Shown piece by piece: positions 51,699 to 62,000 of a stretch of DNA of 64,000 nucleotides; within the stretch, counting starts at the first letter, position 1; each line of letters begins with the position of its first letter. The stretch comes from CAYTGM01 sp964437365. GTDB taxonomy: Bacteria > Sumerlaeota > Sumerlaeia > SLMS01. The translations under genes were made by a program, and so were the position numbers. The notes below the pieces were generated by a model. The model saw only the letters and a program-made list of their open reading frames with translations, was not told the origin of the DNA and did no database searches. The stretch is taken from contig CAYTGM010000011.1 of NCBI GenBank assembly GCA_964437365.1, positions 1-64,000 on the forward strand, given 5' to 3'.

Positions 51699-53109
51699 TC
51701 AGTTCGTCAACGCTTACGACTCCATAGTTCCGATAGACTTCATTCTTGTTTTGGTCGTAAATAAGCCATGCAGGTGCACGATAAATACCCAGCTCCTCAG
51801 CAACCTGAGGCCAGTCCTTGACATCTATCCAGGAAAATATCCCATTCCCATAGATCGATGAGAATCCACCTTCTACAAGAGCCTGTTTCTGCTCTTTACA
51901 AAGCGCTGCACCTTCAATGTTGAAGTAAAGCACAAGTGGTAGGGTCGATGATTCAAATCGCTCCACGGCATCGTTGTATGAGTGAAAGCCGGCCACGGCA
52001 GAATCCGAAAGTTTGTCCTGGACCTCGTATGTATAGTCGCTTGAGTCAGCCAGGTCCTCTTTCAAGCCTGGCGCGAGAGAAAGCATATAGACGTTGTTCT
52101 CCACCGAGTCTGGGTGTTCACGTGGGTTATTTCTTCCACAGGGAATGTAGACATTGCCCCTTCTATAATCAGTAGCTGTGGTCGTGTAGAGATTGACCGG
52201 AATAGTTGTCCCGATGCTCATCCACTCTCCAAGTTGACTTCCATCCAGCTTGTTGAACCAAACCTCTCTTGAGACAGATCTGTTTTCATATCTGCCAAAA
52301 AAAGAGATGAGAAAGGATCCGGCAGTCGCGGTTGAGGCTGACGAGGCCGGTTTATCTGGAACCTGGGATTCTCTTCGCCAGAGGCCCAATTCTCCATTTC
52401 CTAAGATGGGAGCTGAATAGACACCTTTCGAGATGGTTCTTGCATTGGAAGAACCTGATAGACCACCCCAGATCCATACTCGACCTCCAAGTGTTGCCGC
52501 TTGATGAAACCAGAGCGGTTTCGGTAAGGCTGGCCCAGCCTCCCACTCGATGATCTCTCCCGATGATGAGATCTTGCCGGAAATCACATCGGTTAAAGGT
52601 CGTTGATTCGAATCATTTCCACCCAATAAATGCAGGTAGCCAGGGGTTGTGACAACGGGGAAGAATCCTCGACCTGTTTCTGCGAAAGGAGAGGATTTGT
52701 TCCATGTCTCCAGCATACCGCTGGCCGATGGTCGAGCCCACAAGACGGTATTGAACCGTGTTCCTCCTTCATCGCCACCAATCACATAAACGATGTCATT
52801 CACAGAAACGGTGGATGAGGATATGTAGGCTCGCTTTTCAGGCATGGGCGTATTCATGAATGCCTTGCCAAGTGTTCCATCGGGATTGATTCTAGCTGTC
52901 TCTACGGAATCGGTCCAAATCGCTGTATTGACCCCACCAAGTTCCCCTCCGATTACATATAGATAGTTTCCAAGGATGACAGAACCATGCATCTGTCGTT
53001 TGTTGATCATCTGACCCGCGACCTGATGAGTTGCGCTCCCTTGAGCGAACACTGCACACGGAATGAAGATGAGAATTATCAGTTTGTAAATGTTAATGGA
53101 AGCTGACAT
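51673..53109 (-). CDS. Secreted kelch propeller fused to a thioredoxin-like domain
   Basis: 478 residues from the ATG at 53109 (GAGG 7 bases upstream; an upstream ATG is at 53121), with a signal peptide (INIYKLIILIFIPCAVFA). Residues about 25-340 carry kelch repeats: MHGSVILGNYLYVIGGELGG, AYISSSTVSVNDIVYVIGGDEGG, GFFPVVTTPGYLHLLGGNDS and FHQAATLGGRVWIWGG. The C-terminal 120 residues resemble a thioredoxin fold (LPLVLYFNIEGAALCKEQKQALVEGG..IFSWIDVKDWPQVAEELGIYRAPAWLIYDQNKNEVYRNYG). The cis-Pro region is present (RAPAWLIYD), but the usual CxxC is replaced by a single Cys (ALCKEQ), so disulphide exchange may be lost. Overlaps the converging gene by 26 bp. Confidence 0.8.
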   Translation of the reverse strand: MSASINIYKLIILIFIPCAVFAQGSATHQVAGQMINKRQMHGSVILGNYLYVIGGELGGVNTAIWTDSVETARINPDGTLGKAFMNTPMPEKRAYISSSTVSVNDIVYVIGGDEGGTRFNTVLWARPSASGMLETWNKSSPFAETGRGFFPVVTTPGYLHLLGGNDSNQRPLTDVISGKISSSGEIIEWEAGPALPKPLWFHQAATLGGRVWIWGGLSGSSNARTISKGVYSAPILGNGELGLWRRESQVPDKPASSASTATAGSFLISFFGRYENRSVSREVWFNKLDGSQLGEWMSIGTTIPVNLYTTTATDYRRGNVYIPCGRNNPREHPDSVENNVYMLSLAPGLKEDLADSSDYTYEVQDKLSDSAVAGFHSYNDAVERFESSTLPLVLYFNIEGAALCKEQKQALVEGGFSSIYGNGIFSWIDVKDWPQVAEELGIYRAPAWLIYDQNKNEVYRNYGVVSVDELTTVISPGG

Positions 53110-53310
53110 AATAGACCTCATGCAATATCAGAGAAATACTATTTAGAACCAGAGTATAGAAAAAGACTGCCTGCCTGATCAAGATGATTTATTAACATGA
53201 ACAGAAAATATAGTATTGAGTCTTGTTATTTATCGTCGTTTTCGCTTGGTCCCCCGAACCTCTATCTAATAAGTCCTTTACCATATTCTGCTTCATCCGG
53301 GCACTAAAAC

Positions 53311-54780
53311 GTGAGTCACGAAGACAAACCAGCGAACAAATACCACGTCGCTTTCCGTTGGTTCGAAAGCAACTGGGCCGTTCTCATCTTTGCGGTTCTC
53401 AGTTACAGCCTTGGCATCTGGCGAGGATTCTGGCGCGATGAATATATCACCTGGGAGACAATCCGACTTTCTGCCGGGGCACTCTGGGAGAACCGATTAG
53501 CAAGCGGTCACCTGCCCGGATACTTTCTGATTCTATCAGTTTGGTCCAAAGTATTTGGTGAGTCTGAGATCGCCATGCGGGCCCCAAGCTTTTTGATGAT
53601 GATCGCTGCGGTATTCGCCATCGGCGCCTTCGTCAAAGTTGTCGCCGGCAGGAGGGCAGCCACCATCGCCATGTGGATCACAATCTTTCATCCCCTTGCG
53701 ATCTGGTGTGCTCAGAATGCGAGGCCTTACGCACCGCTTCCCTTATTCGGCGCTCTTGCAGGCTGGTCAATGATCTCCTACTTTCAAACACGCAAAAAGT
53801 CTTACCTGGTTATTCTCTTCTTTTCTGTCTTTCTCGGAGTCGGGCTTCAGGCAATGTTCACACTTCTGGTGGGAATCATGGTTGTCTATCTCCTCCTGTG
53901 CTGGAAAAGGAAGGGCTATCTGGTTCTCTATCCGGCGGGTATGATGATCGTTGCAGCATTCATACAAATGATTCCGCTTCTCTTTCTCGCGGAGAAACAA
54001 ACCAATTACGAGGCTGGAATGCAGAAGTTTCCTCCCTTTGACCGTGGGGTAAAGGGAATAGCTCGAACGTTTGTGGGCGACTATACGGAAGTTACGAACA
54101 ATGAGTTTGCCTGGATATTCAGTCTGCTTCTTTTGCTTTTCGCTGCTTATGGCTGCAGGAAATGGCTTAAAGATTATAAAATTAAGACGGATTATTCTGC
54201 GCCCTTCACCGGGACACTCATTCTTCTTCTGATGATTGTCCCTGCCACTGTTCTAACCTGTGCTGAAGGGCTCGACGGGAAAACCGTTCTCGGTCAATAC
54301 AGGTACTTTTCCCCAATGCTACCTGCCTCTATTTGCCTGGGCGCATGCGCTATTATATACTATAGTGAACAGATTAAGAAAAGTAAACCGAAGCTCTCAG
54401 CCTTACCCGCTATAGTTTTCTTTCTCTGGATGATGCCCTGGTCTATTGCGTTCTGGACGATGAAAGGAGACGGACCGAGTGAGTTCTTCGAAGAGAATCC
54501 TGAACACAATGTTTTCGTCGGCGATACAATACCAGCACGCTATCATTTCAGACATGACCCAGAGGCACGATTCATCCTTCTCCCAAGAGAAGTTGATGAG
54601 GATATTATCCAGGGGCATTTTGAAGCAGCTGGAGGTGGACCTTTCTGGTTCATGATATACAACAACAAAGAGGATCGCCTCGATCCCTACTTTGAGGAGT
54701 TGCCGTCCGGATGGAAGCAAATGAACTCAGCTGAAAAGGGTGACCTGAGAGGACTGGTCCTCATTCGCGACGCCGATTAA
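53311..54780 (+). CDS. GT39/ArnT-like membrane glycosyltransferase
   Basis: 489 residues from GTG 53311. The donor-binding acidic motif sits in the first periplasmic loop: IWRGFWRDEYITWETIRLS (RDE). About ten membrane segments follow: EIAMRAPSFLMMIAAVFAIGAF, ATIAMWITIFHPLAIW, YLVILFFSVFLGVGLQAMFTLLVGIMVVYLLLCW, LVLYPAGMMIVAAFIQMIPLLFLA, FTGTLILLLMIVPATVLTC. The C-terminal 100 residues are soluble (PEHNVFVGDTIPARYHFRHDPEARFILLPREVDED). Predicted to transfer a sugar from a polyprenyl-phosphate carrier, as in lipid or surface glycan modification. A second such enzyme is at 46328. Confidence 0.83.
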   Translation: MSHEDKPANKYHVAFRWFESNWAVLIFAVLSYSLGIWRGFWRDEYITWETIRLSAGALWENRLASGHLPGYFLILSVWSKVFGESEIAMRAPSFLMMIAAVFAIGAFVKVVAGRRAATIAMWITIFHPLAIWCAQNARPYAPLPLFGALAGWSMISYFQTRKKSYLVILFFSVFLGVGLQAMFTLLVGIMVVYLLLCWKRKGYLVLYPAGMMIVAAFIQMIPLLFLAEKQTNYEAGMQKFPPFDRGVKGIARTFVGDYTEVTNNEFAWIFSLLLLLFAAYGCRKWLKDYKIKTDYSAPFTGTLILLLMIVPATVLTCAEGLDGKTVLGQYRYFSPMLPASICLGACAIIYYSEQIKKSKPKLSALPAIVFFLWMMPWSIAFWTMKGDGPSEFFEENPEHNVFVGDTIPARYHFRHDPEARFILLPREVDEDIIQGHFEAAGGGPFWFMIYNNKEDRLDPYFEELPSGWKQMNSAEKGDLRGLVLIRDAD

Positions 54781-54937
54781 TCATGGCTCATTAACTGAAT
54801 TCTGTGCAAAAAAGAGTCTCCCGGGTAAGTTTATTTTCCTCAGAGCACACAGGTTCATGTAATTTCTGTGCATATTATACTGAAGCTTGACAGGGAGTCC
54901 TCCAATCGCCTTCTTCCTTTCATGGGGGGAAGATCCA

Positions 54938-57703
54938 TTGCTTATTCGATCACTGATTATTCTCGTATGCCTCGCGCATCCTCTAAACGCAGAGTTCACA
55001 GCACCGGAGCCGGAAGACCTGATGATCTATCACGTCTTTCTCGACCGTTTTGAAAACGGAGATCCTTCAAACGACGGAGCGAACCCTAGGTCTTCCCATC
55101 AACCCACCGCTGCGTTCGGCTGGCACGGCGGTGATCTTAAAGGCGTTCAGAATCAACTCGATTATATACAGGGCCTGGGAGTAAACGGAATCTGGCTTTC
55201 ACCCTTCGTCGAGAATGTGAACAGCTATCACGGATACGCGGCATATAATTGGTACAATGTTGATCCTGGGTTTGGCACGCTCGAGGACTTGCAAAATCTT
55301 ATTGATGATGCGAATAGTCGAGGCATCGCCGTCTACTTCGACATGGTAGCAGGTCATATGGGAAATCTCATTGATTCCGGTGATTTTGGCTTTGCTGGAT
55401 ATAGACCTCCACCATCCACTTATAATCTCCGCTGGCGCTTCGGTCTGCAGTACCCTGAACCCTTCAATAATCTTGATCTGTTCCATGGCCATGGAGGAAT
55501 CGGAAACTACTTTGGACAGGAACAGGAGGTTGGAGAACTCGCAGGGCTTGATGATTTAAAGACAGAAACTCCCGAAGTTCAGAGCCTCATGACAGATGTC
55601 TGGGAGTACTGGATGGAAAACACAAACGTCAGTGGGTTCCGCATAGATACGGTTAAACATGTCGATCGAGGTTTCTGGGAAGAGTTTCTTCCACGGCTTC
55701 AACAGAAGGCAAGTGATCTCGGTAGAGAGAACTACTACACTTTCGGTGAAATCTTTGGCGCCGACGACAATTTCATGGCAGAGTACCTTGGGACACTGAG
55801 AGGTGGACCATATAAGCTTGATGGGGCAGTAGATTTTCAGTATTACTATTCCAGTCAGGGAGTCTTTGCTCGTGCTGATCGTCCTCCATCGGATTTGTCG
55901 AGAAGACTCGAATTCCGTGAACAGGTTCTCGGCCCTCATCATCTGAAGATGCCGAACTTCTTTGACAATCATGACGTCCGCAGGTTTCTCAGTGTTGCCA
56001 GCGATAACCCCGGAGCAGGTTTGAGTGAAAGATTGAAAAGACTTGAGCTTGCACTTGTCTATATTTTCTTTTCACCGGGACCTCCTATTATCTACTATGG
56101 AACCGAGCAGGCGTTTGATGGTGGAAACGACCCCTACAACAGGGAGGACATGTTTGATGGAGAGTTTGAGTTCGGCCCTTCCAATGGAGATAACTTTGAT
56201 ACGACTTCTCCATTTTACCAACTGATCGCTCGGCTTGCGAGAATCAGAAGGGAAATAGAACCTCTTCGCCGTGGAAACTACCAGGAAATATATACAAACT
56301 TTGACGGTCCCGGTTTACTTGTAACTCTCCGAGAAACAGATGAGGATTTCGCTCTCAGTATTCTGAATACTTCAACGACACCTCAACAACTGCCGTCTTT
56401 AACGATTGAGACGCTTGCCAGTACCGTCATTGCCGATGCTCTTGATCCTTCCAGCGTGGCCTCCATAAATTCTACCGGCATGCTTCCGGGAAGAACTATT
56501 GACCCGTTGTCGGCGGAACTCTGGATTCGTTCAGAAGCTGTTCCTCCTCTTCCTGTGTCTATACTCGCCTTTAACCCGGGCGAAGGAGAAACAAGAGTCG
56601 CTCTTAACGTCCAGAGTCTTTCCGTGACATTTTCGGAAGAGATGGACCAGGGGCTCACAAACAGAGCAATATCGCTAACTCCCGGTTTGTCTTATGTCGA
56701 ACAATGGTCTGGCAACGGAGATCGGGTCGAGTTACTTCTGCAGGAAGAACTGGAGCCTCGTACTGAATATACCATTTCGGTGTCCAAAGAAGCAACTTCT
56801 CTTGGAGCAGAGCCCGTGAATATCGCCCGCAGTAGCTCTTTCATGACGGATCGAGACCTGACCTCCCTGCCTCCAATAGACGTACCCGTAGCTAACCTCC
56901 CGATCACTGCCAGGGACTTCAGTATCGATGGAGAAGCTGGTGACTGGCCCGAAGGTGGATCTCAAGTCGGGTTCTACGTTGTTGAAAATGTCTATCACTA
57001 TGTTGATGATACGAACGAAGCTCCCGGCGACGGCGACTACCAGTATCCCTCGAACCCCGTCTTCAGTGGAACCGATGCAGATCTTTCCCTTTTTTGCATG
57101 GCCTGGGATGAGTCCAACCTCTATTTTCTTATACAACCCAGGGAGGTCGTGCCATTTGCCAGCTTTTATACTCCCTATTTTGGGATATCCATTGATACAG
57201 GCCGAGCCGGAGGACTCTCAACTGCTGGCTATGATCAGGAGTCGGGTGAACACGGCATTACGGAACTGGAACTACACCCGGCTGTCTATTCAGAGTTTGA
57301 GGTCGTCTATACGGGTCCCAGAGGACACTCCATCTATTTCTCTGACGGTAGCACCTCTACAGCGGGAGAGAGCTCCTACAATCCGTTGACCGGTACAGTT
57401 GAAATTTCTATTCCCATGGAAGGGCTGGAGTCTTCGAGCAATGAATGGACACTTCTTGTCTATAGTGGACTTGAGACGTTCGGTGGCTTGAGAGAAGCAG
57501 GAGTCCAGAACGGAGAGTATGAACTTGGCGGGGGAATCACAGAGCTTTCCGATCCTGATATCATTGATATGCTGGGGGCAACGCCCGAAGACCAACTCGC
57601 TGATCTTTCGAACTATGATGAATTGTTTCCCACCGTTGTATTACACAGCTACCTGCGTATAAACCTGATTGGCTCCCCCATGGATCATTGGATTCTCTAC
57701 TGA
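54938..57703 (+). CDS. Secreted GH13 alpha-amylase-family enzyme with C-terminal binding modules
   Basis: 921 residues. The TTG at 54938 follows GGGGGGAAG and begins the signal peptide MLIRSLIILVCLAHPLNA; a longer frame from 54887 lacks a sensible signal. The TIM-barrel core runs to about residue 420: GDLKGVQNQLDYIQGLGVNGIWLSP, region I YFDMVAGHMGN, nucleophile D237 in SGFRIDTVKHV, acid/base E271 in YTFGEIFG, and transition-state D346 in FFDNHDVRRF. After the A/C domains there is an Ig-like Big_5 module (ALNVQSLSVTFSEEMDQGLTN), then a glucodextranase/DOMON-like module (FSIDGEAGDWPEGGSQ..GTDADLSLFCMAWDESNLYFLI). It should cleave alpha-glucans outside the cell. Confidence 0.93.
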   Translation: MLIRSLIILVCLAHPLNAEFTAPEPEDLMIYHVFLDRFENGDPSNDGANPRSSHQPTAAFGWHGGDLKGVQNQLDYIQGLGVNGIWLSPFVENVNSYHGYAAYNWYNVDPGFGTLEDLQNLIDDANSRGIAVYFDMVAGHMGNLIDSGDFGFAGYRPPPSTYNLRWRFGLQYPEPFNNLDLFHGHGGIGNYFGQEQEVGELAGLDDLKTETPEVQSLMTDVWEYWMENTNVSGFRIDTVKHVDRGFWEEFLPRLQQKASDLGRENYYTFGEIFGADDNFMAEYLGTLRGGPYKLDGAVDFQYYYSSQGVFARADRPPSDLSRRLEFREQVLGPHHLKMPNFFDNHDVRRFLSVASDNPGAGLSERLKRLELALVYIFFSPGPPIIYYGTEQAFDGGNDPYNREDMFDGEFEFGPSNGDNFDTTSPFYQLIARLARIRREIEPLRRGNYQEIYTNFDGPGLLVTLRETDEDFALSILNTSTTPQQLPSLTIETLASTVIADALDPSSVASINSTGMLPGRTIDPLSAELWIRSEAVPPLPVSILAFNPGEGETRVALNVQSLSVTFSEEMDQGLTNRAISLTPGLSYVEQWSGNGDRVELLLQEELEPRTEYTISVSKEATSLGAEPVNIARSSSFMTDRDLTSLPPIDVPVANLPITARDFSIDGEAGDWPEGGSQVGFYVVENVYHYVDDTNEAPGDGDYQYPSNPVFSGTDADLSLFCMAWDESNLYFLIQPREVVPFASFYTPYFGISIDTGRAGGLSTAGYDQESGEHGITELELHPAVYSEFEVVYTGPRGHSIYFSDGSTSTAGESSYNPLTGTVEISIPMEGLESSSNEWTLLVYSGLETFGGLREAGVQNGEYELGGGITELSDPDIIDMLGATPEDQLADLSNYDELFPTVVLHSYLRINLIGSPMDHWILY

Positions 57704-57918
57704 GAGTTCCATCTATATGGACCCGAAGGCTCTTTCAATGATGAACAAATAAACATCGTTTTCTGTATTTTTAACCGATGTTGTATGGCTGTTTGACACG
57801 CTCTTTCTGTGAGCACTTTGTGACAAAGGGAAAGCTTTCACGTTTTATCTTGATTCATAAACTGTTTCAAGATCCATGATTACGGATCACATGACTAGAC
57901 TTTCCAGGAGGTGTCATC

Positions 57919-58710
57919 ATGAGCCAAGCGCTTGAGCAGGTCTGCGAACTGATGGACGAAGCCGATTCGATCGTTGAAGAAATGGCAATAGATCTGATCA
58001 ACAATAAGGAGAAATATCTTAAGTACGAAGAAACGATGATCAGTGCCCGAATCGATGAGTTCTCCTGGATCTTCAAGAGAATATACCCAAAAGCCACCAA
58101 ATGGTTCGAGAGTAATCAATTTCGAATTCTTGGGGATCTTGAGTATCCGCAATTCGGAGAGGACCAGCCCAAGCTCCGAAGTTTTGAGAGAATCTTCCTT
58201 CATCAGACTCAACCAACAATGGCCAGATTCTTTCACCTGCCCTCTACAGGAGCATCAAAGCTTTTCTACTTCATGAGAATGAACACCCTGACCAATCAGA
58301 ACCACTTTGTGGCTTTCGAATCATACTTCTCAGACAATACTCTCATCGCTACATCAAATACCGAGGGTCGAGGAATAGATAACAACGAACCTTCGAATCT
58401 GCACATCCTCGCCCTCGACCCTGAGACGCCTATCGATCGAATTCTGGCTATTCATGAGAAACGAATCGCAGAACATGAGAACAGTTCTCAAGGAATTCAT
58501 GCTGTTAGGGTGAAGAACTTTGAAACCTACAATAAGGTGCAGGAGATCATCAGGAAACAAAAGGCAGAGTACCTTCGATCAACAGGATATTTCTCCCGCA
58601 AAGAACTTTCCTTTTATCTCCCCGAAGAAGATGATGTTCTCATCGAGCTCTTACACAAGAAAATTCAGGAGATTGCTCGCGAGCGTCATCCTAAGACCAA
58701 AACTGATTGA
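57919..58710 (+). CDS. Hypothetical cytoplasmic protein, 263 residues
   Basis: ATG 57919 with AGGAGG 10 bases upstream, one of the best ribosome sites in the window. A helical N-terminus (LEQVCELMDEADSIVEEMAIDLINNKEKYLKYEE) is followed by a mixed domain: FFHLPSTGASKLFYFMRMNTLTNQNHFVAFESYFSDNTLIATSN and FYLPEEDDVLIELLHKKIQEIARERH at the end. No membrane or export signals; rich in charged residues. No family recognised. It stands alone between two secreted-enzyme genes. Confidence 0.65.
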   Translation: MSQALEQVCELMDEADSIVEEMAIDLINNKEKYLKYEETMISARIDEFSWIFKRIYPKATKWFESNQFRILGDLEYPQFGEDQPKLRSFERIFLHQTQPTMARFFHLPSTGASKLFYFMRMNTLTNQNHFVAFESYFSDNTLIATSNTEGRGIDNNEPSNLHILALDPETPIDRILAIHEKRIAEHENSSQGIHAVRVKNFETYNKVQEIIRKQKAEYLRSTGYFSRKELSFYLPEEDDVLIELLHKKIQEIARERHPKTKTD

Positions 58711-59030
58711 GACTGGCTCTTAGTTCAAGTGCACGAAACGTCGAATAATCATTTGTGGCAGCTAACAAGAGTGGCTACATTGTTGCTGACGCGAATTCCC
58801 TCAACTTATCTTTCCCTACTTTAAATATTATTTTTTGTTCAGTATTTACAGGAGTTTGTATATCAAAGCTCGAATCTGTCGGTTCCCTCACAACAAGGAT
58901 TGTTACAAATTCAGTTGATATTTTCCAGCAGTATTTTCGTGCGTATAGACAATTCTCCTTGCCTGTCACAAGCCGCCAGAGCTGATTTGGAAACGATTCT
59001 TGTCAACAAACTAACACAAGGGGTGGAATC
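58711..59030. other. Gene-free region before the PAD gene
   Basis: About 320 bp with no gene visible, including a pyrimidine- and T-rich tract around 58810-58840. It must hold the promoter of the next gene, but no clear -35/-10 pair stands out. CACAAGGGGTGG near 59014-59025 provides the ribosome site. Confidence 0.4.
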
Positions 59031-62000
59031 ATGATGAAGATGAAGCGTCGGTCTGTGCTGCTTGCACTGGCCGGAAGCCTTACAATCGCACAAACGAGTG
59101 TCTTCGCTGTCAATCTCGCAGCAGACGTTGATCGTGACGGATTGATCAACTTCGCTCAGGATGATGCAGGAGAAGCTAGCTGGACTCCTCAACGTGGAGC
59201 ATTCTTTCTCAATAACAACGACAGCGACCAGAATTCTGGTCAACCAGACCACAGCGACAGCGTTGTCAATGGAACAGCAGATGCCGACGATCTGGCTCGT
59301 CTTAAGATCGATCAGATCCCAGGTCTTTCACCTTCAGCAACGGTGACTGTCAGTGTAGACTCTTCATCTCAAGCAAAAGTGAGGATCTTCCAGAAGTTGT
59401 CGAATGGAAGCTGGTCTTCACTGAACCTCGCGACCTCCGGGAATCTCAGCGCCGCAGCACTCACAAATGGTGAGGTCGAACTGGGCATAGAAGCAAACTC
59501 CTATGCAGGGACGGGCTGGAGCGGAAAAACGAATGTAACGGTCTCTGTCTCAGGTCAGGGATCAGACACCGTTCAGCTCCTGGTGGCTCCCTTTCTCCTT
59601 CTCTCCAATGATAGACATGCGGAAACGCTCTTTATTAGAGAATATCCCGGGCGCAACGATACCATGATTTCTCAGCTTCAATCCGTGCTACCGTCTGCCG
59701 GAGTTGACTTTGAGGTCATACCCTCCACCTATCCCTACCCAAACTATAATATCTGGCTTCAAGACACGATGGAGATTGGCTATACGGCGATTCCCGGCCG
59801 ATCTGAAAACGTTGTAATGAAAGCCAACCGGAATAAGGCACTCGACAACTATTCCAAGACTGACCTTCTTGGCCCTGGTTTCGGCTGGGTAGAGGTCGGG
59901 GACTATCGCTCCGCTTATGGTGCAGGAAACGGAGGGAACAGCTGGCTCGACTGGTTTGGTAACCTTGAAATAACTCCTCCCGTAGCTGGATACCCTTTGG
60001 GTCGGGTTCTATACGGAGAGAATGGTTCCGCCTCTCTTGATCCTCGAATCATCGACATGATCGACACACAGGGGTTTCAGGGGCCTGCACTCGGGCTTGA
60101 TACTGGATGGCTCACCATTAAACATGTCGATGAAGTCGTCTGCTTCGTACCAACCGGCAAAGAAACACAACCCTATAAGGTTCTGGTTCCCGATGTGAAT
60201 GTCTTCATATCACTGATGGACCAGTGGATCGCTCAAGGATACGGTTCATCAACGATGTTCTCCAAGTACAGCTGGTCTGATACGGTCAGCTATACACGCA
60301 ATAATACAACACAGATCAATTTTAATACGAATCTCCAGGCCACACGTATCGAACCAAACATTACTATTCTCAAGAATGAGCTGGGACTGACCGAAAGTGA
60401 TTTGATTCGTGTACCTGCGTATTACTACCAGGGCGACGCCGTTATTCCCAATATGGTGAATGCTCAGTTCGTCAACGGACGTCTGTTAATGGCCGAACCC
60501 AATGGACCCGTTGTTGGCGGTGTCGACCTTATCGAGCAGTACATGATCGATCAGCTCAGCAGTAGTTCTGTCTTTCCGGTCTTCGTAGAGGATTCACTCT
60601 ACCATAACTGGTCAGGCAATGTTCATTGTGGAACGAATGCGACGCGAAATGGAATCGAACAACCCTGGTGGGAGGTTCTGTCAGGTATTCCTGCTCCTAT
60701 CATTATCGACAATGGAGAGAGTGGATATAGTGAAACCGGTTCATGGGGAAGCTCTGTCTCTGCTGGATATTTTGAAGCGGGCTCGCGCTACGCCTTCACC
60801 GGTAACGGTAGTACTCAGGCCACCTGGACTCCAGTTCTTCCTTTCACCGGCGACTATCGTATAGATGCCTGGTGGGTTGCGGGATCAAACCGGGCAACCA
60901 ATGCATCTTATCAGATTACCACAGCAGCAGGAACCGTTTCTGTCAGTGTCGACCAGACAAAAGAAGGAACAACGTGGAACGATCTCGGGACGTTCGAGCT
61001 GAATCCACTGACAGCTAAGGTGACTCTCACTAACGCCGCATCAGGTACTGTTGTTTCCGCAGATGCTATACGGTTCACCCCGATTGGTGAATCAGTTTCC
61101 GCTACACCAACACCAACACCGACTCCAAGCCCAACGCCAACACCGTCACCTTCTCCGTCACCAACTCCATCGCCCTCTCCAACATCAACTCCTTCGCCAA
61201 CTCCAACGGCGACCCCGACGGCGACACCCACACCAACTCCAACTCCTACACCAACAAGCACACCGAATCCCGGAGGAGAAATCATTCTAGATAATGACAA
61301 CTCCTTTGATTATTCGGAATCAGGAAGCTGGGGTACATCTAATGGTGCTGGCTATTATGGCTCTTCATCAAGATGGGCTCTCCGTTCCGGATCCAATACA
61401 TCAACAACTGCCGTTGCCACATGGAACCCTTCGCTCTCATCATCAGGAAATTATGATGTCTATGCATGGTGGGTTGCCAGCTCCAACCGTGCAACAGATG
61501 CGAAGTATCAGATTAACCATACTTCCGGTACGGCATCGGTACAGGTTGACCAGTCTGTAAACGGCGGTCAGTGGAATCTTCTGGGATCTTACACACTCGA
61601 TTCGAATTCAACGATCGTATTGGGAAACAATGCTGAAACTGGAAGTGTTGTTTCTGCTGATTCAATTCGACTTGTTCCTGCAAGTGGACCCGTTGAGCTG
61701 ATTGCTGATAATGATGATGGATCACCTGCCTATACAACATCAGGCTCCTGGTCAACCTCTGGAAGCACCGGATACAATGGATCTACTTACCAGTATGCGA
61801 TCGCAGGAAATAACAATGATGCTTCGTATCAGTTCAGTATTCCTGAGGCAGGTAACTATACAATCTCTGTCTTCTATCGCGCTGGTTCAAACCGGACCTC
61901 CTCGACTGCTTACGCTCTCCAGGGAGCAGGGATCAATACCACGGCAACGGTTAATCAGCAGACGAACTCATTGAGCTGGGTTGATCTTGGTACCTACAAT

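Noticed and set aside
60911..61300. Minus-strand frame rich in GV repeats
   Set aside because: It is the antisense of the Thr/Pro linker of the PAD gene.
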